From: Acanthochromis polyacanthus
Taxonomy: Eukaryota > Chordata > Actinopteri > Pomacentridae
DNA length: 64,000 nt
Direction of reading: 5' to 3'
Assembly (NCBI RefSeq): GCF_021347895.1
Contig: NC_067122.1
Coordinates: 33,698,215 to 33,762,214, forward strand
This document shows, in pieces, positions 53,840 to 64,000 of the stretch (positions within the stretch are counted from its first letter, which is position 1; each line of letters opens with the position of its first letter). The position numbers and the translations under genes were made by a program. The notes beneath the pieces were generated by a model. That model was given only the letters and a program-made list of their open reading frames with translations. It had not been told where the DNA came from and did not search any database.

Positions 53840-54104
53840 AAACCTCATAAGGCAGGGATGTATTTCTGCTGGAAAAAGCCTTCAGTAACATTAAATCATG
53901 CTGATGCTCACACTGAGCACTGGTCTGAATGAGACTTCTAAAAATGCCTTGTACTTGTTAATTAGATTTCCTCCCTGGTGCCAAGCATATTAAAGGATTA
54001 TTAACAAACTATTTAAAATTAGTTTCTGTTAGAAATATATATACACACACATATATATAACACAAAAAACATTTCCATTGGAGAATATGCACCACACCTG
54101 CAAT

Positions 54105-57100
54105 AATTCAGGTGATTTCAATTTTCAGTTTATTTACATAGGACCAGTTTACAACAAACATTGTCTTACAGTACTCAAGATAAGAAAGTGAAGACCTTAC
54201 AGATTTAAGGCAGAGACCCCAACAATCCATTCCCTACGAACAAGCAGTCAACGACAAATCTTAACAGGGAGGGGAATAAACGTGAGGACCAGGCTCAGGG
54301 AAGGTGGCCGGTTGGAGAGAGAGTAGTGATGAGGGGAGTAACGATAGCAGGACAAGATGAGCAGTATAGATAAGTATTAGATAAGCAATGTAAACAGAAC
54401 TGTGAACATTTTGGAGGTCGGTGGGGCCAAAAACTGCACGTCAGAGATGTGTAGCTCCAGATCCAGAGACAACTGCACAGAGAACAAAGACAGGACCTCA
54501 GGGGAAACAGAGTTAGTTATAAGTAATGGTGGTATACAATATATGGAAGAGAGAGAAGAGGAACCCAGTGCATCATGGGAATCCCCCTCAGCAGTCTAAA
54601 CCTATAGCAGCAACAGGGACAGTTCAGGTGATCCTTAACACCTCTAACAATAGGCTTTATCAAAGAGGGAAGTTTTAAGCCTAGTCTTAAACGTAGAGAG
54701 GGTGTTCACCTCCTGAACTCAAAGTGGCAGCTGATTCCACAAGAGGAGCTGATAACTGAAGGCTCTGCCTCCCATACTACTCCTGGAAACCATGGGAACC
54801 ACAAGAAAACCTGCAGTCTGAAAGCAAAGTGCTTTCTTAGGATAATATGGTACAACAAGGTCTTTAAGAGAAGAGGGAGTTTAGTCATTAAGAGATTTAC
54901 ATGTGAGACGCAGGATCTAGAATTTTACAGATAAATATATAACCGGGTGTCATCTGCATAACAATGGAAATTTATGCAGCGTTTCTGAATAACATTGCCT
55001 AAGGGGAGCATGTAGAGGTAAATAATATTGGTCCTAACACAGAACCTTGTGAAACTCCATAACTGACTCTAGTGTGGGTGGAAGAGTCATCATTAATAAA
55101 CTGGGATCTGTCTGATAAATATGATTTTAACGAGCTTAGCGTAGTTCCTTTAATCCCAGTCAGTCTGTGTAATAAGATGCTGTGAGCAGTTGTATCACAA
55201 CTGAGAAGTATAACAAGTATAGAAACTAGTCCACTGTCTTACGTTATTACAAGATCATTTAGGACTTTCACAACAAACCATTTCTGTGCAGATGGTCATA
55301 TAATTGGCTTGCAACAGCTTTTTCAAGAATTTTAGAAATAAAAGGGAGGTGGGATGTGGGTCTATAGTTGGCTAAAACACCTAGATCCAGAGTAGACTTT
55401 CTTAGTCGTGGGTTGACCTTCAAAAGGTTGCCGTAATGAAACCAGTGCAGAAAAAGTCTGCGGTTTGTACAGGGGTAAAAGTAAGCTGGTACGGTCTGGT
55501 ACTGCATAGCAGCAAAAGATCTGGTGGCAGTACGCAGTACCGGGAAAAGATCCGATGGCGGTATGTCACACAGCTGCCTGCTATCGACCGTTCACTCAGC
55601 AGTACGTGAGTGCATATGCCTGTCTACTTTCTGTTACACAGCAATTGTTTTGGCCAATAGTAAATAGATACGCTTGATTTATTGCACTGGGACATTTTCC
55701 ACAACTAGTCAGTGGATGTCAATGAGTGTCGCCTGCGCCGCGACGGGGTGAGCAGTAAATTACACCTGAAATTCTACTTTAGGCCCCAGTGGAAAACATT
55801 TTAGGTGATGAGTTTTGATGTTTAGTTCCATTCTGAGTGTTTGCTCGTGACCTCATGTCTGTTCTTAGAGCCTTGTATTCTGGATGTTTATCAGTGTTTC
55901 AATTAAAGCAAAAAATGTACCATATTTTCAAGTGTTTTTAAGTCCTACCTATTCTATTGGCCTACAGTAAAATATTAATATGTTTTTATTTGTTTGCGTT
56001 TTAACTTTGCTATTTTAAAATGCATGAAGTTAGCGCGAGTCGAGGGTTTTGGTAATAGTACCAGCAAGAATTTAAAACTACTTTCACCCCCTGGGTATCT
56101 ACAATACAATACAACAACTAATGCAGCCTGTTAATAAAGAGAGGTTGGTCATGTTTATTAAATGAAAGATGTCCTTGAACAGTCTGGTTTAGATGGGATC
56201 TAACAGACTGAGAAATTAACTGTTAACATTAGCTCTGAGAGATTTACTGCAGAAAAGCAGTCCAAATATAAATCTGGTTCTATGGATGCTTCCAGAGCTG
56301 CTGCACCTAAAGACATGTTTAGGATTTTTTTGTCTCATATTCAAATAAACTTCTTCATGAACTTTATTCGTGTAAGAAAGTCATGAAATCTTTACTACTG
56401 AGATCTAAAAGAACAGAATGCTCCACAGAGCTGTGACTGGCTATAGTGCTGAAAATAAACCTGGGGCTGTTCTTGTTTTCCTCCATCAAAGATGTTTAAG
56501 GATAGAAAATGATGGCCTTGTTTTTCAGAGGGTCAACAGTACTGTATGCAGTAAAGCTGCAGTCCTATCAATGAGATTATTCTCTTGTATGGGACTAACA
56601 TTAGAGGAGCTGCTCTCTATTGTGTTGGCATTGAAGTATATAGTAATAGAATCATTTCCTTCAGTTTAGTTATTGCTTCATCAGATAAACATCTGCTGTA
56701 ATGGAACTTCTTGGTAGATGCTCCATAGTTCATTACTATTACAAATTCAGATGTTAATAAAAATTATCAGAAAAAATATAGTTTGGTTGAAAAACAGTGA
56801 GATGTTTAATTTCTATGCCATATGTCAAAACAAGATCAAAGAAGTGATTAAAACAGTGATGTGGTTTGATAACGTTTTGTGAAAAAACAACTGAGTCTAC
56901 CAATGAGCTAAATGCAGAGTTGAGGCTGTCGTTCTCATCATCTGCATGGATATTGAAGTCACTGACTATCTGTACTGAGAATTCAGATACAAACTCTGAG
57001 TAAGGGGCAGGTGGTCCATATACAACAACTAACAGAACTAGTTTTCTGTTTTCAAGTGTGTAAGACTAAGATTATCAAAGGAATTTTAAGTTTTGGTCTC

Positions 57101-57425
57101 TGGTTGCTCCCACTCCTCCCCCTCTGTCTGTACTTCTGGGTTTATGACAATAATATGACTTAGGGGAGTTGATCCCTTTTGACTGACATATTCTTCATGC
57201 TGCATCCAGGTTGCAGTCAGACACATTAAGGCAATGTGGTGATCTGTTGTGAGATCATTAACTAAAAGAGATTCTGATGACAGAGATCTGATATTTAATA
57301 ATCCACATTTAATTGTCCTGTTTTTTGGTTCTGATGAAATCATAAGGTTGTTATGAACATCCCTTCCATTGTTAATGTTAGACTTAAAGAGTCTGGGTGG
57401 TTGGGGGTCAGACACAATGGGATAA
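54105..57425 (-). mobile_element. Long degenerate L2-type LINE, antisense
   Basis: Minus-strand coding remnants appear in the expected 5'-3' order: endonuclease start (57415-57086: [34 protein letters not shown]), then RT start (55400-55268: RPTSHLPFISKILEKAVASQ). The 3' tail is at about 54110-54180. Stops and shifts are abundant. A hAT-like element (55470-56093) is inserted. The same family left pieces at 20525-22620, 31925-32250 and 35883-36545. Confidence 0.7.
55470..56093. mobile_element. hAT-like non-autonomous element
   Basis: The ends CAGGGGTAAAAGTAAGCTGG TAC and its near-inverse (GTACCAGCAAG...CTACTTTCACCCCCTG) form imperfect inverted repeats. CAGGGGT-type ends suit hAT, but I see no clear 8-bp duplication. 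No transposase is encoded. Confidence 0.55.
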
Positions 57426-57958
57426 TGAGAAGTTGACAGCCATAAGGGGGCAGCAGAGAGGCATACAAGACAGCCACACTCTTTCCTGGGCCCTGTTTCT
57501 TGAAGCAGGTTTAAGAAACTGGGTTTAATCCTCAGCTCTGAGTTGATCTACTCTGAGACAGAAAACTCTGAGTTTTCAGTTTCACAACGGCTGATTTGAG
57601 ATGGTTTAATCAACTCGGAGTAGTTTCACTCGGAGTTAACCGTGTGCACCACAACTCTGAAAGGACAGCATCAATGGAACCCCGATTCGACGAGTCACCA
57701 TGGCAATGGGGAAGCAAAAGGCTTATATAATGTCGGAGATGCAGAGCACTTCAGCAAGGCAACTGTATGCAGGACAACTGTATGAAACGACTTTTACCAT
57801 CATTGTGGTTTTCCTGGACATAAACCTGTCAGAACATCAAGTTCCACAGGATTACAGGTGAATGATGTAGAGATCTGTTAAATTCATTTAAATCATATTC
57901 TGTTAATGACATTGTGCTGCAGCCTCAGACTGGGATTAGTCATTTTAATTTCTTTTAG

Positions 57959-58252
57959 GATTTCCCAGTGTGATGGGCTGCATAGATGCACACACATCCC
58001 CATCACAGCTCCCTCACATCATGAACAGGAAGTCCATTCACAGCATAAATGTGCAGGTAGGCTACAGGTAGACTGACTACTGTTTCTAAATGTTAAAGAC
58101 TGCATCATAGTTCAACATCTGTCATTCTCTGCACTGTTAGATCAGATGTGATGCTGCACACATCATTTCTAATGTGGAGGCCACGTGGTCTGGGTCTGTT
58201 CATGACTCCAGGATTTATGGAGAGTCTAACCTGAGCAACAGACTGCAGCGTG
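57959..58252 (+). pseudogene. Harbinger (HARBI1-like) transposase fragment, two exons
   Basis: Exons 57959-58056 and 58141-58252 are bounded by TTTTAG|G ... CAG|GTAGGC and GTTAG|A. They encode FPSVMGCIDAHTS ... MNRKSIHSINVQ and IRCDAAHIISNVEATWSGSV HDSRIYGESNLS, which match the DDE region of Harbinger nucleases (GCIDGTH is altered to GCIDAH; VHDSRI kept). The N- and C-terminal parts were not found. Confidence 0.65.
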
Positions 58253-58913
58253 GTCAGCAGCATAAAGATTTTCACAATAGAATTCTGGTCTCTCAGAGTT
58301 TAAGTCACCATCATCACCACCACAGCAAATAAAGACATGATACACATTTCATTTGCTCTTCTTTATTTCCTACAAATAAAGAGATAGTTCAGTTCATGTT
58401 CCAGTAGTTAACATAATTCACCTGTGACCATCACCACCTCTAACTTGTGCTCCAGTATTTCAATTTCCAGATCTGCCCTCCTAATCTGTTTTTTTGCATT
58501 TTTCTCAGCAAATGCAGTTTGTAAATCTGTTTTACTGATAACTGGGAATACATAGAGGACATTAAATTATACAGTTGCACATGAATTCCACAGAATGAAG
58601 CTCTGGTGTTTCCTGAACATCCATCTCACTGTGTCAGTCTGTGCAGTGGAAGCTGAGGAACCATCCTGCTGCTGTCCAGCCATGCTCTGTTAAAAAGGAT
58701 GAGAATGTGCAATACTTCAGTGTAGGCTAAATGTCACACTCTATATTCCACCCAAAATGTGAATGAGAAGAGAACTATCAGTAACATACCTCTGTATAAA
58801 ACTTAAACTACCATTTGGACAAATGTTTGGAGTGTTGCCTACTTACAGTTACAAGGTCTGTTGTGGTGTGAAGAGGCCAAAAGACAAAAAAAGACACAAA
58901 AGAGAAATAAATA

Positions 58914-58916
<3 letters not shown>

Positions 58917-58951
<35 letters not shown>
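58917..58951. repeat. (TA)n microsatellite
   Basis: Pure TA tract within the Harbinger element. Confidence 0.95.
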
Positions 58952-58953
<2 letters not shown>

Positions 58954-59213
58954 TCCATGACCTTTTATACCACTGTTTTACAGACATCTGCTTTCTTTCT
59001 GTTGGCTGAGCAGAAGTCTATGTTAGTCTAAATGTCTGCATCCATATCATGTCCTGTTAAATAATTAAGACTATTTAAACTATGTGTGAATAAAACAACT
59101 GTACAGTCAAACAGCCACTTAATATTTAGGCTACTTTACAATGTAAAACATGATCAACATGAAGTACCTCCATGAAATAATGCCGAGGTCTGACCTGTTT
59201 GAACAATGTTTTT

Positions 59214-60925
59214 TTTAAACAATATTTTATTAAATTTTAAATTAAAAAATAGGGAACCAGTCAGCACAAGATCCACCCAATCAAGTATACAGAGTGCAAA
59301 AAAGAAAGACAAAGACAACAATCAGTGCACATAGTCATCACATTACATGAATTATATTATCATCATCTATACTTCTTCCCTTTCCAAAATATAAACTCCA
59401 CTAAACAGGAACTCAAATGAAAAGCTAACAGGAAAAAAGAACAGCAAACAAAACAAATAAAGATGTCTGCAGCATTCAGAAAGAGCCAGAATCTCCACAG
59501 CGGCGGTGTCTGGCACACACGCTGCCCCAGCCAATCCCCAGCCTGCCCTAACAGCAGCAGCACCGGAGAGGAGAAAACGCCACTCCAAAAAGAGAGAGAC
59601 AAGACAGCAGCATTGGTGGCGGCCAAGGAGTGCCACAGACGGAGAGTGAGGCTGACTGGTTGGACGCAGCCTAGGCTCAGCTGGTGATGGCCACGGGAAC
59701 GTGCTGCACCCACAAACTCCACAGTCCAGCCCTCAGGTATGCCACTGCTCCACGCTGCACAGCACAATTTCCACCCTCGCTCACACTGAGGCTTGCCGGC
59801 TCTGTAAAGGAGGAAGAGGAAGAGAGGAAGAAAGAGGGGCCAACCAGGTGCCTTTATACTCTGCCACTAGTTGATAGTCACACTAGTGGCAGGGAGTGCA
59901 AATCTTGCCACACTGAGTTTATAGGTCGCTGACCAAACTTATTCATGAAGACACCCTGCCAAACAACGTCAAAGACTCTGAGGCATAGCGCCACCTGATG
60001 GCTTGCAGACGGCGAGAACTGCAGAGGTACAGGGCAGCAGAGCGGAAGGCAGCCAGCATGGACGAGCCTGTGAGCCTGAGGTCAGGGAGCTAAAACCCAT
60101 ACGTTTTTAGATACGAATCTCACTCACGGCAGAAGTGTAGAAAAAGTCACGTGTAATAAAACAGCCAACTGTGAAACCGAACGACTCGTAACTGGTGAGT
60201 TGTCTGTATTTTCTGCTGATGTGTAGTGGGATACGTAAATTTTTCAACTACAAATGCCTTTGTACACATTGACAACTCCTTTCACGCATGGACAACTCTT
60301 TGTACACACGGACAAATTTTACATTTTCAGACGACTTTTGAAGATTCCGGTTCGCATTGACAAATCTCAGTTCACATAGACAAATTCTTTTACACACTGA
60401 CAAATCTCACTTCGGACACATGGATTGAAATACAGACAGACAACTCTCGATTCGCATTGACAAATAGTTTTGCTACAATAATACCCCCATACACTTGGTG
60501 TTACAAACTTGTGATTCGTCTCGTTATGGTGCACAACCAGGATGGCTGGGTAACGCATGGTGAAGCGAATCCCCTTGTTGATCAAAATCGTGGGTAACCA
60601 CTTTTCAAAAAACTGCAGGGGTCGATTTCCCTCCGTGCCCTCCTTCAGCTTGAGAATGCGGATATTGTCTCTTTGAGTTTCTTCTCAGCTTTGGTAACTT
60701 TTACGTGCAGAGCGGAGAGCATCTCCTCCGCACCCGACATACGCTGCTCTGCCTCCGAAATACGTTTGGAGTGGCGCTCCATGGTCGCTGAAAATCTGTC
60801 CAAGGTCTCAAAAAGTTTAGAAAACTTAGCCTCCATCATGTCACAGAAGTTCTGAGTAACCTCCCGTATCAGGGCTGGAGTGTCTATTACTGACCTGCAG
60901 TCAGCCATCGTCACGTGACCCCCTT
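59214..60925 (-). mobile_element. L1-like derivative with 15-bp target duplication
   Basis: TTGAACAATGTTTTT occurs at both ends (about 59199-59213 and 60926-60940). Minus-strand ORF1 starts at the 5' edge (MADCRSVIDTPALIREVTQN, ATMERHSKRISEAEQRMSGA) and the C-terminal part appears at 60585-60480 (GIRFTMRYPAILVVHHNE). The 3' end has AATAAAATATT before the A-rich edge. ORF2 is missing: ORF1 is followed by unrelated sequence and then 3'-end-like sequence. Confidence 0.65.
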
Positions 60926-61036
60926 GAACAATGTTTTTATATTTCATCTTAAGCTTCTCCTCCTCAGGATTTCCCCTAAATGAAATAACTTAATATTCTA
61001 CCATTCAGACAGGTTTTCCCTGTAATATTATTACGA

Positions 61037-61219
61037 TTACAAAGGACTACATTTAAACTTACGCATTGATCCGGGCAGCAGTGTTCTCCACGCCGTCTCC
61101 CTCTCTCTTGCAGCTGCAGCGGTGTTGCACTTCTTTCTAAAAACGTGTTCAAACTCTCCATATAAGCGCGTTAAAAACTTCCAGTTCAAAACCGGAAACT
61201 TTCGCTTCCCCGTTGCCAT
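61037..61219 (-). pseudogene. Harbinger SANT/Myb-like protein, first exon remnant
   Basis: It encodes MATGKRKFPVLNWKFLTRLY GEFEHVFRKK and AAAARERETAWRTLLPGSMR, resembling the N-terminus of the Myb-like accessory protein of Harbinger elements, and lies just inside the right TIR as expected. Confidence 0.5.
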
Positions 61220-61382
61220 GGTGACTCGTCGAATCGGGGCTCCGATGATGCTGTCTTCTTAGAGTTGTGGTGCACGCGCTTGACTCCGGGTGAAACTACT
61301 CCGAGTTGATTAAAAAAACTCAAATCAGTCATTGTTGGATTAAACTCAGAGTTTCCTGAACCTGCTTCATGAAACAGGCCCC

Positions 61383-64000
61383 TGAGAACTCACCGACACT
61401 CAGATGTTTGTAATGAGGTTGATTCAGACGCTGATGATCCCACACATGATGAAACCCCAGAGCGTGCCTATAAAACCCGACAGAAGCTTCCTGATGACCT
61501 GCTGAGCCTTTTACTGCGGTTCTGCTCAGAGCTGGATTCCAGCATAATGACTGATCATTAACAGTCTGCTGTGTTTTATCATCAGAGGCTGCTGAACACA
61601 ACTCAGCCACTGTTTGTTCACCAAGCACCCACCAAAGACTGGCTGCAGAACCGGCCTGAGACCAGCAGACAGTCGGTAAATGTGAGGTGGGCAGGTAGGT
61701 CTGACTGCATGAAACACATCATCTGTTCACCTGTTGCTGCAGCCCAGCGGCTCTCAAAGTCCACAAACTGAAAAACACCCGTTCTGTTTGTAGCTCCTGG
61801 TTCCTCTGGACTTTTATTTTTCACTTTTGGCACATATTGTTCTTCTTGGCCTTCCTCAGTTCTTCTGTGTTCACACAGTTCCTCTTGGTTAGCCCATGTG
61901 GTTCTCCTTCTTCCATATGCAGTGAGTCCTTATGGCCTGTGTGGTTCTTCTAGTTCTTTTGGCTGGTACAGTTCCAGTGAGCCTGCATGGTTCTTTTTGT
62001 TCCATATGGTTCCTTTTGGACCACACACTGTATCCAAAAGTATCATTCACCCTTTTTTTGACATTTTGTAGACCAATTTTTGTGACATTCTAGACAAAAT
62101 TTGAATGTTTTTCTTTTTTTTCTTTACAGAAAAACTTTTGAGGCCATTTGGGCAGATTTATGTAATTTGGGAGTTTTTGAATAGTAATTTTGGACAATTT
62201 TTGAATAATTTTGTAAAAGTTGCCATTTTAGACAATTTTTTAAATTTCTTGTGGTCAAGTTGAATGAAAATAAATGCACGTTTTCGCTGGTTAATTAGAA
62301 CAGAAAACACGTCCATGGTACCAATGACTCCGTGTCATAGACAATAAACTGCTGCAGTTTTTCAGTTCAAACTATGATATATCCCATAATGCTGATGCTT
62401 AAAATTAGTTATAAAAATGAATTGGAAGCAGATTTGGTCTTGAGATTGTGACACCTGGACTAGATGTAAAATTGATTTGGTTGCAGTTTTTAACAAAACA
62501 CAACTTAAAATTCTGAGGCTCACAGCTGATTAAAAAGTGTGAAATCTAGACCCCCCCCCTCTATGGACTTCAAGGACCTGGAACTCTGGAAATATTCACA
62601 GTATGAAGACAGAACCTTGTCTGGCTTCATTAAATAACTGAAAGTTACTGTAGATAATAAATAAGTTGATTCTGGAGGACAGAAGAGTGAACTGATTGAT
62701 TTCTCATGCTGATCATTACATTCAGGTGTTTCATCAAACACCGGATAGAGCTGTGTGAATCGCCACATGGAGACGTGAACATGTTCAGAACGTTACATGT
62801 CTTCAGGTTTTTGTCCAGCTGGTCATCTACGACAGTGAGCCTCAAATATTTTCCTGCTTTTAAAAGCTTTTTACAAGTGGAAAAGGTCCGAGGGAGAAGA
62901 TTTCAGGTCAGACACATCCAGGTCACACCGAGCTGTTACCCGTTAGCTGACAGCAGGCTGGCTGCTTGAGACTCACATACCAGCTGTGCTGCATCGCTGT
63001 CAGCTGCATGTTCTGTGCCTTTTAGCAGCAGCCAGTAGACCGTCAGCACTCTGATCCTGGAGTTTCCTGATGGGATGTGAATGCACCAAATGGAAGAACC
63101 AACCTGGACTTGAGGCTGAATCACAGAGAGCAGAGGTGAATGATGCTCACTTGGTTCAGGTCAGAAGCAACATTCAGGCTGCTGCTCAGTCCGGTTTTTC
63201 TGATGCTCAGTAGGACCCTGAACTCAACACAACCAGGTTCAGCATCAATGTTTCTCATAAGGAGATGTTGGCATAATCACAACAAAACTAAAATGTGAAA
63301 ACAGAATTCAGATGGTCATCTTAGGGGGGAAATAAAATCTTTTTTTTCTATTTTCGGGTTAGAAAGGAGCTTAATTTAACCAACTGAGCTTTTTCTTTCA
63401 CATTTGATAATTGAGCTATTTTGTAATTTGTTATTTTGGATAAATTGTGAGCTGTGGAGGTCACAGATGGTTATGTGGTGATAAAATTAGGGGATTTGGA
63501 CACAGTTTGTTTTGAATCATTCTGGACACATTTTGAGCAACTTTTTAAAGTTATTTTGTACAATTTTGGAATCATTTTAACAAATTTTAGTCAAGTATTT
63601 TTTTTAGTATTTTTGGACTGGTTTCTGTGGTTCATTAGATAACATGAAGCTCTGCAGCGGTGCCTCACAGACAGAAACCTCTGGGTTTGAACCTGCTGGT
63701 TTTTCTCTTTTCGCAGTCCAAACACAAGCATGGTAGAAGTGCAGGTAACGCTTCTTCTCCCTGTTAGTTCATCTGTGGATTATTTTTTGAATGAAGCTAC
63801 CCTTCACACCAATTTGTGGTTGATTCAGACCAATTCTGTAGCACCCAGACCACCAAACTCCACCGTTTCTGCATCTCTGCTGGCTGACTCCTCATCTGGG
63901 ACCAGTTTGGCTCCAGTGACTCTCCTTTGAGGATCACACAGACCCCATCAGGATCAGATCTCAGTGAGGACTGAGGGTCAGAGCTGGATTATAGATCCCA
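61383..64000. other. Right flank, no gene or named repeat recognised
   Basis: No splice-consistent coding exons are evident. Two T/A-rich blocks with recurring GACAATTTTTGAA-type phrases lie at about 62060-62250 and 63500-63610. Short open frames here lack family features. Confidence 0.5.

Larger units (their letters stand above)
57488..61382 (+). mobile_element. PIF-Harbinger transposon with TIRs, interrupted by an L1 derivative
   Basis: The ends GGGCCCTGTTTCTTGAAGCA GG and CCTGCTTCATGAAACAGGCC CC are mirrored, and the similarity extends about 190 bp inward (both ends contain GACTCGTCGAATCGGGG-type text with the inverse CCCCGATTCGACGAGTCACC). The interior has a HARBI1-like transposase remnant on plus (57959-58252) and a SANT/Myb-like protein start on minus (61219-61037). 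An L1 derivative is inserted at 59214-60925. Confidence 0.75.

Noticed and set aside
59363..59767. 134-aa minus-strand frame with hydrophobic end
   Set aside because: It is part of the 3' end of the L1 derivative; hydrophobic T-rich translation with no domain.
63730..63930. Plus-strand frame near the right edge
   Set aside because: No splice-consistent neighbours, no family motif; short and likely chance.

Overview
The window is nuclear DNA of a ray-finned fish, most likely a percomorph teleost. It has intron-rich genes with GT-AG junctions, long TA/CA microsatellites, no operons or bacterial-style gene packing, and a dense mix of fish-type repeats (Tc1/mariner, pogo/Tigger, PIF-Harbinger, hAT-like, L2/CR1-like, L1-like, tRNA-SINE and solo LTRs). 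This is judged from reading frames, splice junctions and repeat ends by eye; no database search was run.

Two host genes can be supported. (1) On the minus strand, the 5' part of an unrecognised gene occupies 3212 down to 381 (three coding exons, phases 2/2/2, continuing past the left edge). Its promoter holds two perfect GTCACGTGAC palindromes. (2) On the plus strand, ccdc142 fills 8.1-52.9 kb. A probable non-coding first exon ends at 8179 in a CpG/CCAAT-containing promoter; 18 coding exons run from 11084 to 52545. All exon phases agree and add up to 3600 nt (1199 codons plus stop). The C-terminal half carries the conserved CCDC142 domain. One small exon (about 36868-36903) and the start codon are uncertain.

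The rest is mostly transposon sequence in introns and flanks. 3.5-8 kb: a Tc1 copy split by a SINE and a solo LTR. 9.3-17.8 kb: Tc1 copies, a pogo fragment, an L2 tail and a second SINE. 18.3-22.8 kb: a telomere-motif palindrome, an L1 ORF1 fragment and antisense L2 pieces. 24.6-26.2 kb: an unusual element with perfect 29-bp terminal inverted repeats and 10-bp direct repeats that carries LINE endonuclease and reverse-transcriptase tail coding sequence, with the RT core missing. 29.5-35.4 kb: a solo LTR inside telomere-like repeats, Tc1 fragments and a 1.1-kb acidic repeat coding-like tract. 38.9-39.4 kb: a microsatellite-bearing inverted-repeat element. 43.05-51.99 kb: one Tc1 copy swollen to about 9 kb by nested insertions, including a second Tc1, a Harbinger-type MITE and a nearly intact LINE whose ORF has an N-terminal 2A-like motif. 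53.2-61.4 kb: a solo LTR, an antisense L2-type element with a hAT-like insertion, and a Harbinger element interrupted by an L1 derivative. 61.4-64 kb: nothing recognised.

The strongest candidate for something not yet described is the TIR-bounded LINE-derived element at 24627-26212, which inserted 24 bp downstream of a ccdc142 splice donor. The 2A-bearing LINE and the acidic repeat tract come next.
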